Assembly: GCF_037203765.1 (NCBI RefSeq)
Contig: NZ_JBBCAS010000005.1
Span: forward strand, 239,783-303,782
Direction: 5' to 3'
From: Sediminicola sp037203765
GTDB lineage: Bacteria; Bacteroidota; Bacteroidia; Flavobacteriales; Flavobacteriaceae
Length of the DNA: 64,000 nucleotides
Part shown: positions 18,914-26,637 of the stretch, in pieces
Position numbering within the stretch: the first letter of the stretch is position 1
How the letters are laid out: every line of letters begins with the position of its first letter
The notes under the pieces: model-generated
Told to the model about the DNA's origin: nothing
Database searches by the model: none
Seen by the model: the letters and a program-made list of their open reading frames with translations, nothing else
Translations under genes and position numbers: made by a program

Positions 18914-19267
18914 TCATTTCTTTTTTCCATAGGCATCATATCCCCCGGTAAGGTTGGTCACATCTTTATAACCATTGGCCAACAACCATTCGGCAGCCTT
19001 GTAACTTCTGCCTCCTACTTTACAGTATACATATACGGGCCTGTCCTTGGACACATCTTTGAACTGTTGGGCAAACGAATCTCCCAACCAATCTATGTTC
19101 TTTGCATTCTTCAAATGCCCTGCCTTAAATTCTGAAGGGGTCCTGACATCGACCAAAACAACCGATTTTAATTGATCTTCCGACAAGGAAGTAATGGGTT
19201 TTGATTTCATTTGGGCCATTCCCAATTGAACAATCAATAAAAAAAGTAGTGAAAAAGTGGATTTCAT
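18914..19267 (-). CDS. Exported rhodanese-like protein
   Basis: Taking the start at 19267 gives 117 residues with a signal peptide (MKSTFSLLFLLIVQLGMAQ). The rhodanese domain shows VDVRTPSEFKAGHL and the active-site loop YCKVGGRS with Cys82, so sulfur-transfer chemistry is possible in the periplasm. The longer frame (Met at 19288) would start inside the -7 element at 19286-19293 and is rejected. Divergent from the ECF sigma gene. Confidence 0.9.
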   Translation of the reverse strand: MKSTFSLLFLLIVQLGMAQMKSKPITSLSEDQLKSVVLVDVRTPSEFKAGHLKNAKNIDWLGDSFAQQFKDVSKDRPVYVYCKVGGRSYKAAEWLLANGYKDVTNLTGGYDAYGKKK

Positions 19268-19285
19268 AGGGCAAAACTGTTTAAA

Positions 19286-19293
19286 CAAAAATA
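19286..19293 (-). promoter_or_regulatory. -7 element of the rhodanese promoter
   Basis: On the minus strand this reads TATTTTTG, an exact TAnnTTTG match 18 nt before the chosen ATG. Confidence 0.55.
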
Positions 19294-19320
19294 ATACTTA
19301 ATGTTCAAAAAAAAATAAAT

Positions 19321-19328
19321 TACATTTG
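19321..19328 (+). promoter_or_regulatory. -7 element of the sigma-factor promoter
   Basis: TACATTTG matches TAnnTTTG and lies 18 nt before the ATG at 19347, so the mRNA leader should be about 12 nt. Confidence 0.55.
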
Positions 19329-19346
19329 GTACGAGCAAAAATTAAT

Positions 19347-19901
19347 ATGACAACTCACGTCTTACAACCCGAGTTCTGGGTGGATCAATATGCCGATTAC
19401 CTCTTTAATTATGCTGTTTCCCGCGTTAGCGATTCAGAAATAGCTAAGGACCTGGTACAGGAAACCTTTTTTGCCGGATTGAAATCGGCCAAAAATTATA
19501 AGGGTGATGCCGCCGAACGCACGTGGTTGATTGCAATTTTAAAGCGAAAGGTCATAGACCACTACCGCAAGATAAACTCAAACAAAGGAAAAGCCGAGGT
19601 ACGCATGTCCTACAATACAAATGCGGAATCCGAAGGGGATTGGCTGGAAGAACAGGTAGCCGACCCGGGGAGCATGTTGGAAATTAGCGACATTGAAAAT
19701 GAGGAACTGGGTATGGCCATACAGGAATGCATTTCCAAATTACCAAAAAAACAGGCCATGGTCTTTACCATGAAAACCGTGCAGGGGATGAGTACGGAAG
19801 ATATTTGTAATGAGTTGGATATTAATCCGTCTAACCTTTGGGTGATGATACACAGGGCCAGAACAACCTTGATGGATTGCCTTAATCAAAATTGGTTTTA
19901 A
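19347..19901 (+). CDS. ECF-type RNA polymerase sigma factor
   Basis: A 184-residue sigma-70 family protein. Region 2 is seen in NYAVSRVSDSEIAKDLVQET and KNYKGDAAERTWL; region 4 is the C-terminal LPKKQAMVFTMKTVQGMSTE plus a recognition helix (INPSNLWVMIHRARTTL). The start MTTHVLQPEFWVDQY follows the promoter; the earlier Met lies inside it. A small zinc-finger gene begins 3 nt after the stop and is the likely anti-sigma partner. The regulon cannot be read from this window. Confidence 0.93.
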   Translation: MTTHVLQPEFWVDQYADYLFNYAVSRVSDSEIAKDLVQETFFAGLKSAKNYKGDAAERTWLIAILKRKVIDHYRKINSNKGKAEVRMSYNTNAESEGDWLEEQVADPGSMLEISDIENEELGMAIQECISKLPKKQAMVFTMKTVQGMSTEDICNELDINPSNLWVMIHRARTTLMDCLNQNWF

Positions 19902-19904
19902 ATT

Positions 19905-20141
19905 ATGATTTCTTGCCAAGAAGCAGCAGTTATTTGCAACAAAGCACAGTATAAAGAAGCTAAGTTTATGGAGATCCTAAGACTTAAATTCCATATTTTG
20001 ATGTGCAAGACTTGTTCCAAGTATACCAAAAAGAACACGAAACTCACCTCCCTATGTGAACAGGCCGGCTTGCACACCTTATCCGAAAAAGATAAGTCGG
20101 AAATGCAGGAAAAACTATATCCAAAAAGCGAACAACCCTAA
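19905..20141 (+). CDS. Small zinc-finger anti-sigma-like protein
   Basis: A 78-residue protein without a membrane segment. His30, Cys34 and Cys37 (FHILMCKTC) form the H-x3-C-x2-C pattern of the ZAS anti-sigma zinc-binding domain; Cys11 or Cys4 could be the fourth ligand. It starts 3 nt after the sigma stop and is surely cotranscribed. Its last 27 bases overlap the end of the convergent UbiA-like gene. Function as a soluble, perhaps redox-sensitive, anti-sigma factor is inferred. Confidence 0.8.
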   Translation: MISCQEAAVICNKAQYKEAKFMEILRLKFHILMCKTCSKYTKKNTKLTSLCEQAGLHTLSEKDKSEMQEKLYPKSEQP

Positions 20142-20939
20142 GAAAATCCACCAAAAAATAGGCAGTGCCTCTACCCAAAAGGAGGAAAAATATGCAGTTT
20201 GCCTTCTTTGGGTAAACAACATCAACAACCCTAGCATAAACAGTCCAAAACCTTTGGACAGGGCATCCAAATTGGAGATATGATCCTTTAAAAAAAGGAG
20301 CCAAAAAAACAGAAAAGCCCCCAAAGTACCAATCATCTTTGTCCTTATAAAGCCTATGAGCTGGGGCAAGGTCCGCAGGTCTGGCTCATCGTACTTTAAA
20401 TCCCTAATCTCAAAAGGAACCATCAGGACCAGGACGAACAAAAATCGCTGTATCGCCTCTACCCAAACATCCCAGGTCAGGTCCCCAGAATTTGCAAGTA
20501 CCGGCAAATGCACCGTGGCACCTGCCCAAACAATGGCTACCACCACAATTTTGAACCCTCCAAGACTTCTGAGGTTTCTCGCCTTGGGCAGAAAAGGAAT
20601 GGCATACATTGCGGTCAACAAAACCAAGACACCAATGCACCTCCACGCGTCATAGTTCAAAAACCAGAAATGATATATCGCCACAAAAAAGGCCACAAAA
20701 CTAAATAGCTGTATATTTTTGTGGTAGCTGTTTGCCACCAGTAGATACTTTTTGGCCTCAACCCCATATTTCACAAAGTTATACCCCACTATAGTTCCAA
20801 AAAACAGGAAATAGGACAGGTTATGGTCCATGGGAATGTTTAAGATCAAACAACTCACCTTCAGCATGGCAAAAACAGCTAATGCCACATGAATACTGGC
20901 ATCCAAATAAAAGTCGAAAAATCGCTTAAGCCATTTCAT
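20115..20939 (-). CDS. UbiA-superfamily-like integral membrane protein
   Basis: A 274-residue protein with about eight membrane segments. PFEIRDLKYDEPDLRTLPQ (about residue 177) resembles the second Asp-rich motif of UbiA prenyltransferases, but the first motif (NDxxD) is replaced by YNFVKYGVE, lacking acidic ligands. Prenyl transfer is therefore doubtful and the protein may have another lipid-related role. A minus-strand -7 element (20944-20951) sits just 4 nt before the ATG, so the message should be nearly leaderless. Confidence 0.72.
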   Translation of the reverse strand: MKWLKRFFDFYLDASIHVALAVFAMLKVSCLILNIPMDHNLSYFLFFGTIVGYNFVKYGVEAKKYLLVANSYHKNIQLFSFVAFFVAIYHFWFLNYDAWRCIGVLVLLTAMYAIPFLPKARNLRSLGGFKIVVVAIVWAGATVHLPVLANSGDLTWDVWVEAIQRFLFVLVLMVPFEIRDLKYDEPDLRTLPQLIGFIRTKMIGTLGAFLFFWLLFLKDHISNLDALSKGFGLFMLGLLMLFTQRRQTAYFSSFWVEALPIFWWIFLGLFAFWI

Positions 20940-20943
20940 TGAA

Positions 20944-20951
20944 CAAAATTA
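20944..20951 (-). promoter_or_regulatory. -7 element abutting the UbiA-like start codon
   Basis: The minus strand reads TAATTTTG, an exact TAnnTTTG match that ends 4 nt before the ATG at 20939. Confidence 0.5.
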
Positions 20952-20989
20952 AATAAACTGTTCACAAGATTGATTTTTAGTTAAAAACT

Positions 20990-21009
20990 TTATGTTTTAC
21001 CTAACATAA
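20990..21009. promoter_or_regulatory. Palindrome upstream of gcvP
   Basis: TTATGTT and AACATAA are perfect 7-bp inverted repeats with a 6-nt spacer, lying about 28 nt upstream of the gcvP -7 element, roughly at the -33 region. It is a plausible operator. Confidence 0.45.
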
Positions 21010-21036
21010 TTTGTCGATTTTGAAATAAGAAATCAG

Positions 21037-21044
21037 TAATTTTG
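21037..21044 (+). promoter_or_regulatory. -7 element of the gcvP promoter
   Basis: TAATTTTG followed by CA is an exact TAnnTTTG match 36 nt before the gcvP ATG. Confidence 0.6.
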
Positions 21045-21080
21045 CACATCTTTTTATTTAAGAAAAAAAACGCCCAAAAT

Positions 21081-23930
21081 ATGAGGACAGACGTATTTGC
21101 ATTGCGCCACATCGGTATAAGAGAAGAAGACCTTCCGGAAATGTTAAAAACGGTTCAAGTGGACAATTTGGAACAATTGATCTATGAGACCATTCCGGAT
21201 GACATTAGGTTAAAAACGCCCTTGGATCTACCTAAGGCCATGAGCGAGCACGAATTCCTTACCCATCTTCAAAAACTTTCTGAAAAAAATAAGGTCTTCA
21301 AGTCCTACATTGGTCTTGGATATCACGAAAGCCTTACCCCATCTCCTATCAAGAGAAATATTCTTGAAAATCCAGGGTGGTATACAGCATACACGCCATA
21401 TCAGGCAGAAATAGCTCAAGGACGTCTGGAAGCCTTGCTTAATTTCCAGACCATGATCTGCGATCTTACCGGAATGGAGCTGGCCAATGCCTCCCTATTG
21501 GATGAGAGTACGGCAGCTGCCGAAGCCATGACCATGCTCTATGAAGTAAGGAGTAGGGACCAAAAGAAAAACAATACGGTTAAATTCTTTATTTCGGAAG
21601 AAGTTCTTCCACAGACGGTATCCCTGTTAAAAACCAGGGCTATTCCATTGGGAATAGAATTGGTCATTGGAGACCACAGTACTTTTGAACACAACAATGA
21701 TTTCTACGGGGCATTGTTGCAATATCCAGGAAAGTACGGACAGGTAAACGATTACGCCTCTTTCGTGGCAAAAGCAAAAGAAAATGACATCAAAGTGGCG
21801 GTTGCCGCAGATATCCTTAGCTTGGTATTATTGACGCCACCTGGGGAATTTGGAGCTGATGTTGTAGTGGGCACCACCCAAAGATTTGGGATTCCATTAG
21901 GTTACGGAGGACCACATGCAGCATTTTTTGCAACCAAGGAAGAATATAAAAGAAGCATCCCGGGACGTATCATTGGTGTCACCAAGGATACCGATGGCAA
22001 ACCCGCCCTGCGTATGGCACTTCAGACCAGGGAACAACATATTAAAAGGGACAAAGCCACGTCCAATATCTGTACCGCACAGGTTCTTTTGGCCGTTATG
22101 GCGGGTATGTACGCGGTATACCACGGCCCCAAAGGATTAAAATACATTGCCGATAAGGTACATGCGTCTACGGCAACCTTGGCAGATGCCTTGGAAAAAA
22201 TGGGCTTGTTCCAGACCAATGGTACTTTCTTTGATACCATCACCGTTAAGGCAGATGCCAAATTGGTAACACCGGTAGCAGAGAAAAATGAAGTAAACTT
22301 TTTCTACCCGGATGCAAATACGGTAAGCATTGCACTCAATGAAGCCACCTCTTTGAAGGACTTACAGCAAATCGTTGATATTTTTGCAACGGCCCTTTCC
22401 AAAGAAGCCGTGAACATTGATGGTTTATTGGACAAGAGTGCCATTACAGGATCCGTAAAAAGGACCTCTACATTCTTGGAAAATGCGGTATTCAATTCCT
22501 ATCATTCTGAAACCCAGTTGATGCGTTACATTAAAAAATTGGAACGCAAGGATTTGGCCCTGAACCATTCCATGATCTCATTGGGGTCTTGTACCATGAA
22601 ATTGAATGCAGCTTCAGAGATGCTTCCTTTAAGCTCTCCGCAATGGGGCAACATTCATCCTTTTGTACCTGTTGAACAGGCAGAAGGCTATCAGACCGTG
22701 TTGAAGGAATTGGAACAAAATCTAAATGTCATAACCGGTTTTGCCGGCACGTCTTTACAGCCCAATTCAGGTGCCCAAGGTGAATATGCAGGGTTAATGA
22801 CCATTAGGGCCTATCACGAGTCCAATGGCGACCATAACCGGGACATCTGCCTTATCCCTGCTTCAGCTCACGGAACCAATCCAGCTTCAGCAGTGATGGC
22901 CGGAATGAAAGTTGTCGTAACAAAAACAGATGAAAAAGGAAATATTGATGTAGCTGATCTTGAGGCAAAAGTAGCTCAGCATAAAGACAATCTCGCTGCG
23001 CTGATGGTCACTTATCCTTCAACACACGGGGTATTTGAATCTTCTATAAAGCACATTACAAAATTGATCCATGACCATGGAGGACAGGTATATATGGACG
23101 GTGCCAATATGAATGCCCAGGTTGGACTTACCAACCCAGCGGCCATCGGGGCAGATGTATGTCACTTAAACCTACATAAGACATTCGCTATCCCCCATGG
23201 TGGAGGTGGACCAGGAGTTGGTCCCATCTGTGTTGCTGAACAACTTGTACCATTCCTACCGGGCAACCCATTGATAAAAACAGGGGGAGAAAAGGCAATT
23301 ACAGCTATTTCGGCAGCACCTTGGGGAAGTTCCCTAGTTTGTTTGATTTCTTATGGCTATATCAAGATGTTGGGAGAAAAAGGGCTAACCCATTCCACCA
23401 AAATCGCCATTTTAAATGCGAATTATATCAAACATAGACTTAGCGGGAAGTTCGACGTTCTTTATACAGGAGAAATGGGACGTGCAGCCCATGAGATGAT
23501 CATAGACTGTAGACCCTTCAAAGAAAATGGTATAGAGGTAACGGATATCGCCAAACGATTGATGGACTACGGCTTCCATTCCCCAACAGTATCCTTTCCC
23601 GTGGCAGGTACAATGATGATTGAACCAACGGAAAGCGAAGGACTGGCAGAACTAAACCGTTTTTGTGATTCCATGCTTTCTATCAGAGCAGAAATAGACG
23701 AGGCCACTTTGGAAAATAGTGACAACGTCCTTAAGAATGCTCCGCATACCTTGGATATGGTCACCAATGACCATTGGAAATTTCCTTACAGTAGACATAA
23801 AGCAGCCTTTCCATTACCGTTTGTTTCGGAAAACAAATTCTGGCCAAGCATAAGAAGGGTAGATGAAGCATATGGAGACCGTAATTTAATATGCACCTGC
23901 GCACCTATTGAGGCTTACGCGGAAGCATAA
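21081..23930 (+). CDS. gcvP: Glycine dehydrogenase (decarboxylating), P-protein
   Basis: A 949-residue single-chain P-protein; the two halves are the fused alpha and beta types. Lys700 in NLHKTFAIPHGGGGPGVGP binds PLP. The enzyme decarboxylates glycine and passes the methylamine to H-protein; the other glycine-cleavage genes are not in the window. The start is MRTDVFALRHIG because the longer frame (Met at 21042) overlaps the promoter. No glycine riboswitch is visible in the leader. A strong terminator follows. Confidence 0.96.
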   Translation: MRTDVFALRHIGIREEDLPEMLKTVQVDNLEQLIYETIPDDIRLKTPLDLPKAMSEHEFLTHLQKLSEKNKVFKSYIGLGYHESLTPSPIKRNILENPGWYTAYTPYQAEIAQGRLEALLNFQTMICDLTGMELANASLLDESTAAAEAMTMLYEVRSRDQKKNNTVKFFISEEVLPQTVSLLKTRAIPLGIELVIGDHSTFEHNNDFYGALLQYPGKYGQVNDYASFVAKAKENDIKVAVAADILSLVLLTPPGEFGADVVVGTTQRFGIPLGYGGPHAAFFATKEEYKRSIPGRIIGVTKDTDGKPALRMALQTREQHIKRDKATSNICTAQVLLAVMAGMYAVYHGPKGLKYIADKVHASTATLADALEKMGLFQTNGTFFDTITVKADAKLVTPVAEKNEVNFFYPDANTVSIALNEATSLKDLQQIVDIFATALSKEAVNIDGLLDKSAITGSVKRTSTFLENAVFNSYHSETQLMRYIKKLERKDLALNHSMISLGSCTMKLNAASEMLPLSSPQWGNIHPFVPVEQAEGYQTVLKELEQNLNVITGFAGTSLQPNSGAQGEYAGLMTIRAYHESNGDHNRDICLIPASAHGTNPASAVMAGMKVVVTKTDEKGNIDVADLEAKVAQHKDNLAALMVTYPSTHGVFESSIKHITKLIHDHGGQVYMDGANMNAQVGLTNPAAIGADVCHLNLHKTFAIPHGGGGPGVGPICVAEQLVPFLPGNPLIKTGGEKAITAISAAPWGSSLVCLISYGYIKMLGEKGLTHSTKIAILNANYIKHRLSGKFDVLYTGEMGRAAHEMIIDCRPFKENGIEVTDIAKRLMDYGFHSPTVSFPVAGTMMIEPTESEGLAELNRFCDSMLSIRAEIDEATLENSDNVLKNAPHTLDMVTNDHWKFPYSRHKAAFPLPFVSENKFWPSIRRVDEAYGDRNLICTCAPIEAYAEA

Positions 23931-23958
23931 CAAATTCAATAAAAATCAATATCTATAG

Positions 23959-23987
23959 GCCTCCCCTAACATTTGGGGAGGCTTTTT
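23959..23987 (+). terminator. Intrinsic terminator of gcvP
   Basis: GCCTCCCC/GGGGAGGC stem with an 8-nt loop and five T residues, 29 nt past the gcvP stop. Confidence 0.85.
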
Positions 23988-24035
23988 GTTGATAGGCAAT
24001 CAGTAATCCTTGGGAATTGAACATCGTAGTATTCC

Positions 24036-24049
24036 TTATGCATGCATAA
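24036..24049. promoter_or_regulatory. 14-bp perfect palindrome upstream of the KAS III operon
   Basis: TTATGCATGCATAA is self-complementary and sits 10 nt upstream of the likely -7 element (24059-24066), between the -33 and -7 positions, where a repressor would block transcription. Confidence 0.45.
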
Positions 24050-24058
24050 TATTATTTA

Positions 24059-24066
24059 TTAATTTG
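24059..24066 (+). promoter_or_regulatory. Probable -7 element of the KAS III operon
   Basis: TTAATTTG differs from TAnnTTTG at one position, is followed by CA, and lies 21 nt before the first ATG. Confidence 0.4.
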
Positions 24067-24086
24067 CACTATATTGTGCCTATTAT

Positions 24087-25157
24087 ATGAAGACTACTCC
24101 TATGACCATTGGTATTACAGGCACAGGTTGCTACCTGCCAACTATTATAACCTCAAATGATGATTTCGGCGATCATGAATTCCTCAATTCGGATGGCACA
24201 GCATTCGATAGCCCAAACCTGGTTATCATTGAGAAATTCAAAGGTATTACAGGCATAGAACAGAGACGATATGCAGAACCCAACCTCAATACATCACATT
24301 TAGCTTTTCTTGCCGCCGAAAAGGCTATTGCTGACGCCGGCATTGACAAGGAGGAATTGGACTATATCATATTTGCCCACAATTTTGGGGATGTCGCCCA
24401 CGGACAATCACAAGGAGATACCCTTCCCAGTTTGGCAACAAGGGTTAAGCACCAGTTGAATATAAAAAATCCAAAATGTGTTGCCTATGATCTTCTTTTT
24501 GGTTGCCCTGGCTGGATAGAAGGGGTTATCCAGGCATATGCCTTCATAAAAAGTGGCATCGCAAAAAAGTGTCTCGTTATCGGGGCAGAAACATTATCCC
24601 GCATTGTTGATAAGTTCGATAGGGATTCCATGATCTATTCCGATGGAGCAGGAGCAACCATAATCGAGGCCAATGCTGAAGGGGAGATTCTATCACATGC
24701 TTCAGCAACCTACGCCAATGACGAGGCCTATTATTTGTTCTATGGGGATTCCTATTCCCAAAACGAGTCTTCCAAAACCAAGTATATCAAAATGCACGGT
24801 AGGAAAATCTACGAGTTTGCCGTGACCCATGTTCCCAATGCTATGCGTGAATGTCTGGACCAAAGTGGTGTTGGCATCGAAGAAGTCAAAAAGATCTTTA
24901 TCCATCAGGCCAATGAAAAGATGGATGAGGCCATCGTAAAACGGTTTTATAAATCCTATGGTCTGGAAATGCCCAAGGATGTTATGCCCATGGTCATCAA
25001 TCAGTTGGGAAACAGCTCTGTAGCCACTATCCCTACGCTATACGATATGGTCCGTAAGGGAAAAGTTGAAAATCAGGAAATAAAAAAAGGAGATGTTGCT
25101 ATATTTGCAAGCGTTGGCGCGGGAATGAACATAAACGCCTTCGTTTATAGATATTAA
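24087..25157 (+). CDS. 3-oxoacyl-ACP synthase III (FabH-like) family protein
   Basis: This 356-residue thiolase-fold enzyme keeps the KAS III catalytic triad: Cys140 (LLFGCPGW), His273 (IHQAN) and Asn309 (LGNSSVA). It should condense an acyl-CoA with a malonyl donor or transfer an acyl group. It is longer than housekeeping FabH and sits with a methyltransferase and a glycosyltransferase instead of fatty-acid synthesis genes, which suggests a specialised product. Met6 (24102) is an alternative start. The next gene starts 1 nt after the stop. Confidence 0.88.
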   Translation: MKTTPMTIGITGTGCYLPTIITSNDDFGDHEFLNSDGTAFDSPNLVIIEKFKGITGIEQRRYAEPNLNTSHLAFLAAEKAIADAGIDKEELDYIIFAHNFGDVAHGQSQGDTLPSLATRVKHQLNIKNPKCVAYDLLFGCPGWIEGVIQAYAFIKSGIAKKCLVIGAETLSRIVDKFDRDSMIYSDGAGATIIEANAEGEILSHASATYANDEAYYLFYGDSYSQNESSKTKYIKMHGRKIYEFAVTHVPNAMRECLDQSGVGIEEVKKIFIHQANEKMDEAIVKRFYKSYGLEMPKDVMPMVINQLGNSSVATIPTLYDMVRKGKVENQEIKKGDVAIFASVGAGMNINAFVYRY

Positions 25158-25158
25158 C

Positions 25159-25695
25159 ATGTACGAAACCAATTTTCCAAATAAAAGATTCAAACACACC
25201 GCATCCTTTTTAAAAAAGCACATTGGCACGGACCAATCTATTTTAGATCTTGGGGTAGATAATCCATTTTCTAAAATCATGAGGGAGCATGGTTATTCTG
25301 TGGAAAATACCCATGGTGAAGATTTGGATATCGATTTTTCTTCCGTACAGAATTCCAACGCTGATGTAGTAACGGCTTTTGAAATTTTCGAACATCTGGT
25401 TGCCCCTTTCAATGTACTTCGAGAAATTAAGGCCAATAAATTAGTAGCCAGCATTCCTTTACAATTATGGTTTGCCAGCGCCTACAAAAGCAAAACGGAT
25501 CCCTGGGACCGACATTACCACGAGTTTGAGGACTGGCAATTTGATTGGCTTCTGGAAAAGTCCGGATGGAAAATAAAAGACCGTGCCAAATGGACAAATC
25601 CCGTGAAAAAAATGGGTATAAGACCACTATTGCGCAGTATGACACCGCGCTACTATATCGTCTATGCGGAAAGAAGCACCCAAGAGAAGATATAA
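25159..25695 (+). CDS. Short class I SAM-dependent methyltransferase-like protein
   Basis: At 178 residues this is a minimal Rossmann methyltransferase. SILDLGVDNPFS is a modified motif I (Gly-rich loop reduced to one Gly), and VVTAFEIFEHLVAPFNVLRE is the post-II/motif III helix typical of methyltransferase family 11. The weakened SAM loop makes activity uncertain. It is the middle gene of a three-gene operon between the KAS III homologue and a glycosyltransferase. Confidence 0.78.
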   Translation: MYETNFPNKRFKHTASFLKKHIGTDQSILDLGVDNPFSKIMREHGYSVENTHGEDLDIDFSSVQNSNADVVTAFEIFEHLVAPFNVLREIKANKLVASIPLQLWFASAYKSKTDPWDRHYHEFEDWQFDWLLEKSGWKIKDRAKWTNPVKKMGIRPLLRSMTPRYYIVYAERSTQEKI

Positions 25696-25714
25696 GTAAG
25701 TCAAAATAACCTCT

Positions 25715-26569
25715 ATGAAATATAGCATCATCATTCCCGCACATAACGAGGAGGTACATTTAAAGAATGCGTTGTCCTCCGTACGGAGACAAACCCATCA
25801 GCCTATTTCCGTTATTGTGGTCAATGACAATTCTGATGACGCCACGGAAAGCATCATAGATGAGTTTGCAGCAACAGATTCCAACATCCATAAACTGAAT
25901 ATTGTTTCCTCCCATCTCCATATGCCGGGCAGCAAAGTGGTAAATGCTTTTAATAGTGGACTGGAGCAACTTAGGGCAGATTACGATTTTATTGTTAAAA
26001 TGGATGCCGACATTATTCTGCCGGACGACTACTTTGAGAAGATTGCAACTATTTTTAAAAATCACCCCAATGTAGGGATCGCTGGTGGATTTGCCTACGA
26101 ACAAGATGAGACCGGCATATGGAAAAGAAACCATCCGATGGATAATGACCATGTCCGGGGGGCATTTAAATCCTATAGAAAAAACTGCTTCCACGCCATG
26201 GCAGGACTAAGAAATGCCATGGGATGGGACACCGTGGATGAACTGCTTGCCAAATTTCATGGCTTTGATATCCATACCGATGAGAGCCTCAAAGTGAAAC
26301 ATTTGAGACCCATCGGAAAAGCATACAATAAAAAAGCGAAGCTACTACAGGGAAAAGCCATGTACACCATGCGCTATGGATTTGCCATAACCCTAATCGC
26401 CTCTTCCAAGATGGCTTGGAAACAGGGCAAATTCAAGTCGCTCTTGGACAATCTCAGAGGTTATTTCTCCGCTAAAAAAGAGCGCGCCCCCTTCTTGGTC
26501 ACAGAAACTGAAGGTGAGTTTATTAGGGCATTAAGATGGAAAAACATCAAAAACAAACTCCTGAAATAA
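25715..26569 (+). CDS. Family 2 glycosyltransferase
   Basis: A 284-residue GT-A enzyme: SIIIPAHNEEVHLKNALSSV at the N-terminus, VVNDNSDDATE, and the metal-binding DxD in FIVKMDADIILPDDYF near residue 97. No membrane segments are evident, so it probably works at the inner face of the membrane on a lipid or polyprenyl acceptor. It is the last gene of the KAS III-methyltransferase operon, with 19 nt between stop and start, so a glycosylated lipid product is a reasonable guess. Confidence 0.86.
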   Translation: MKYSIIIPAHNEEVHLKNALSSVRRQTHQPISVIVVNDNSDDATESIIDEFAATDSNIHKLNIVSSHLHMPGSKVVNAFNSGLEQLRADYDFIVKMDADIILPDDYFEKIATIFKNHPNVGIAGGFAYEQDETGIWKRNHPMDNDHVRGAFKSYRKNCFHAMAGLRNAMGWDTVDELLAKFHGFDIHTDESLKVKHLRPIGKAYNKKAKLLQGKAMYTMRYGFAITLIASSKMAWKQGKFKSLLDNLRGYFSAKKERAPFLVTETEGEFIRALRWKNIKNKLLK

Positions 26570-26637
26570 CCCACCTCCGTCTTCTCTAAAACGGTGATTG
26601 CGAAAAGATTATAGACCTAAAATTAGACACTATAAAC

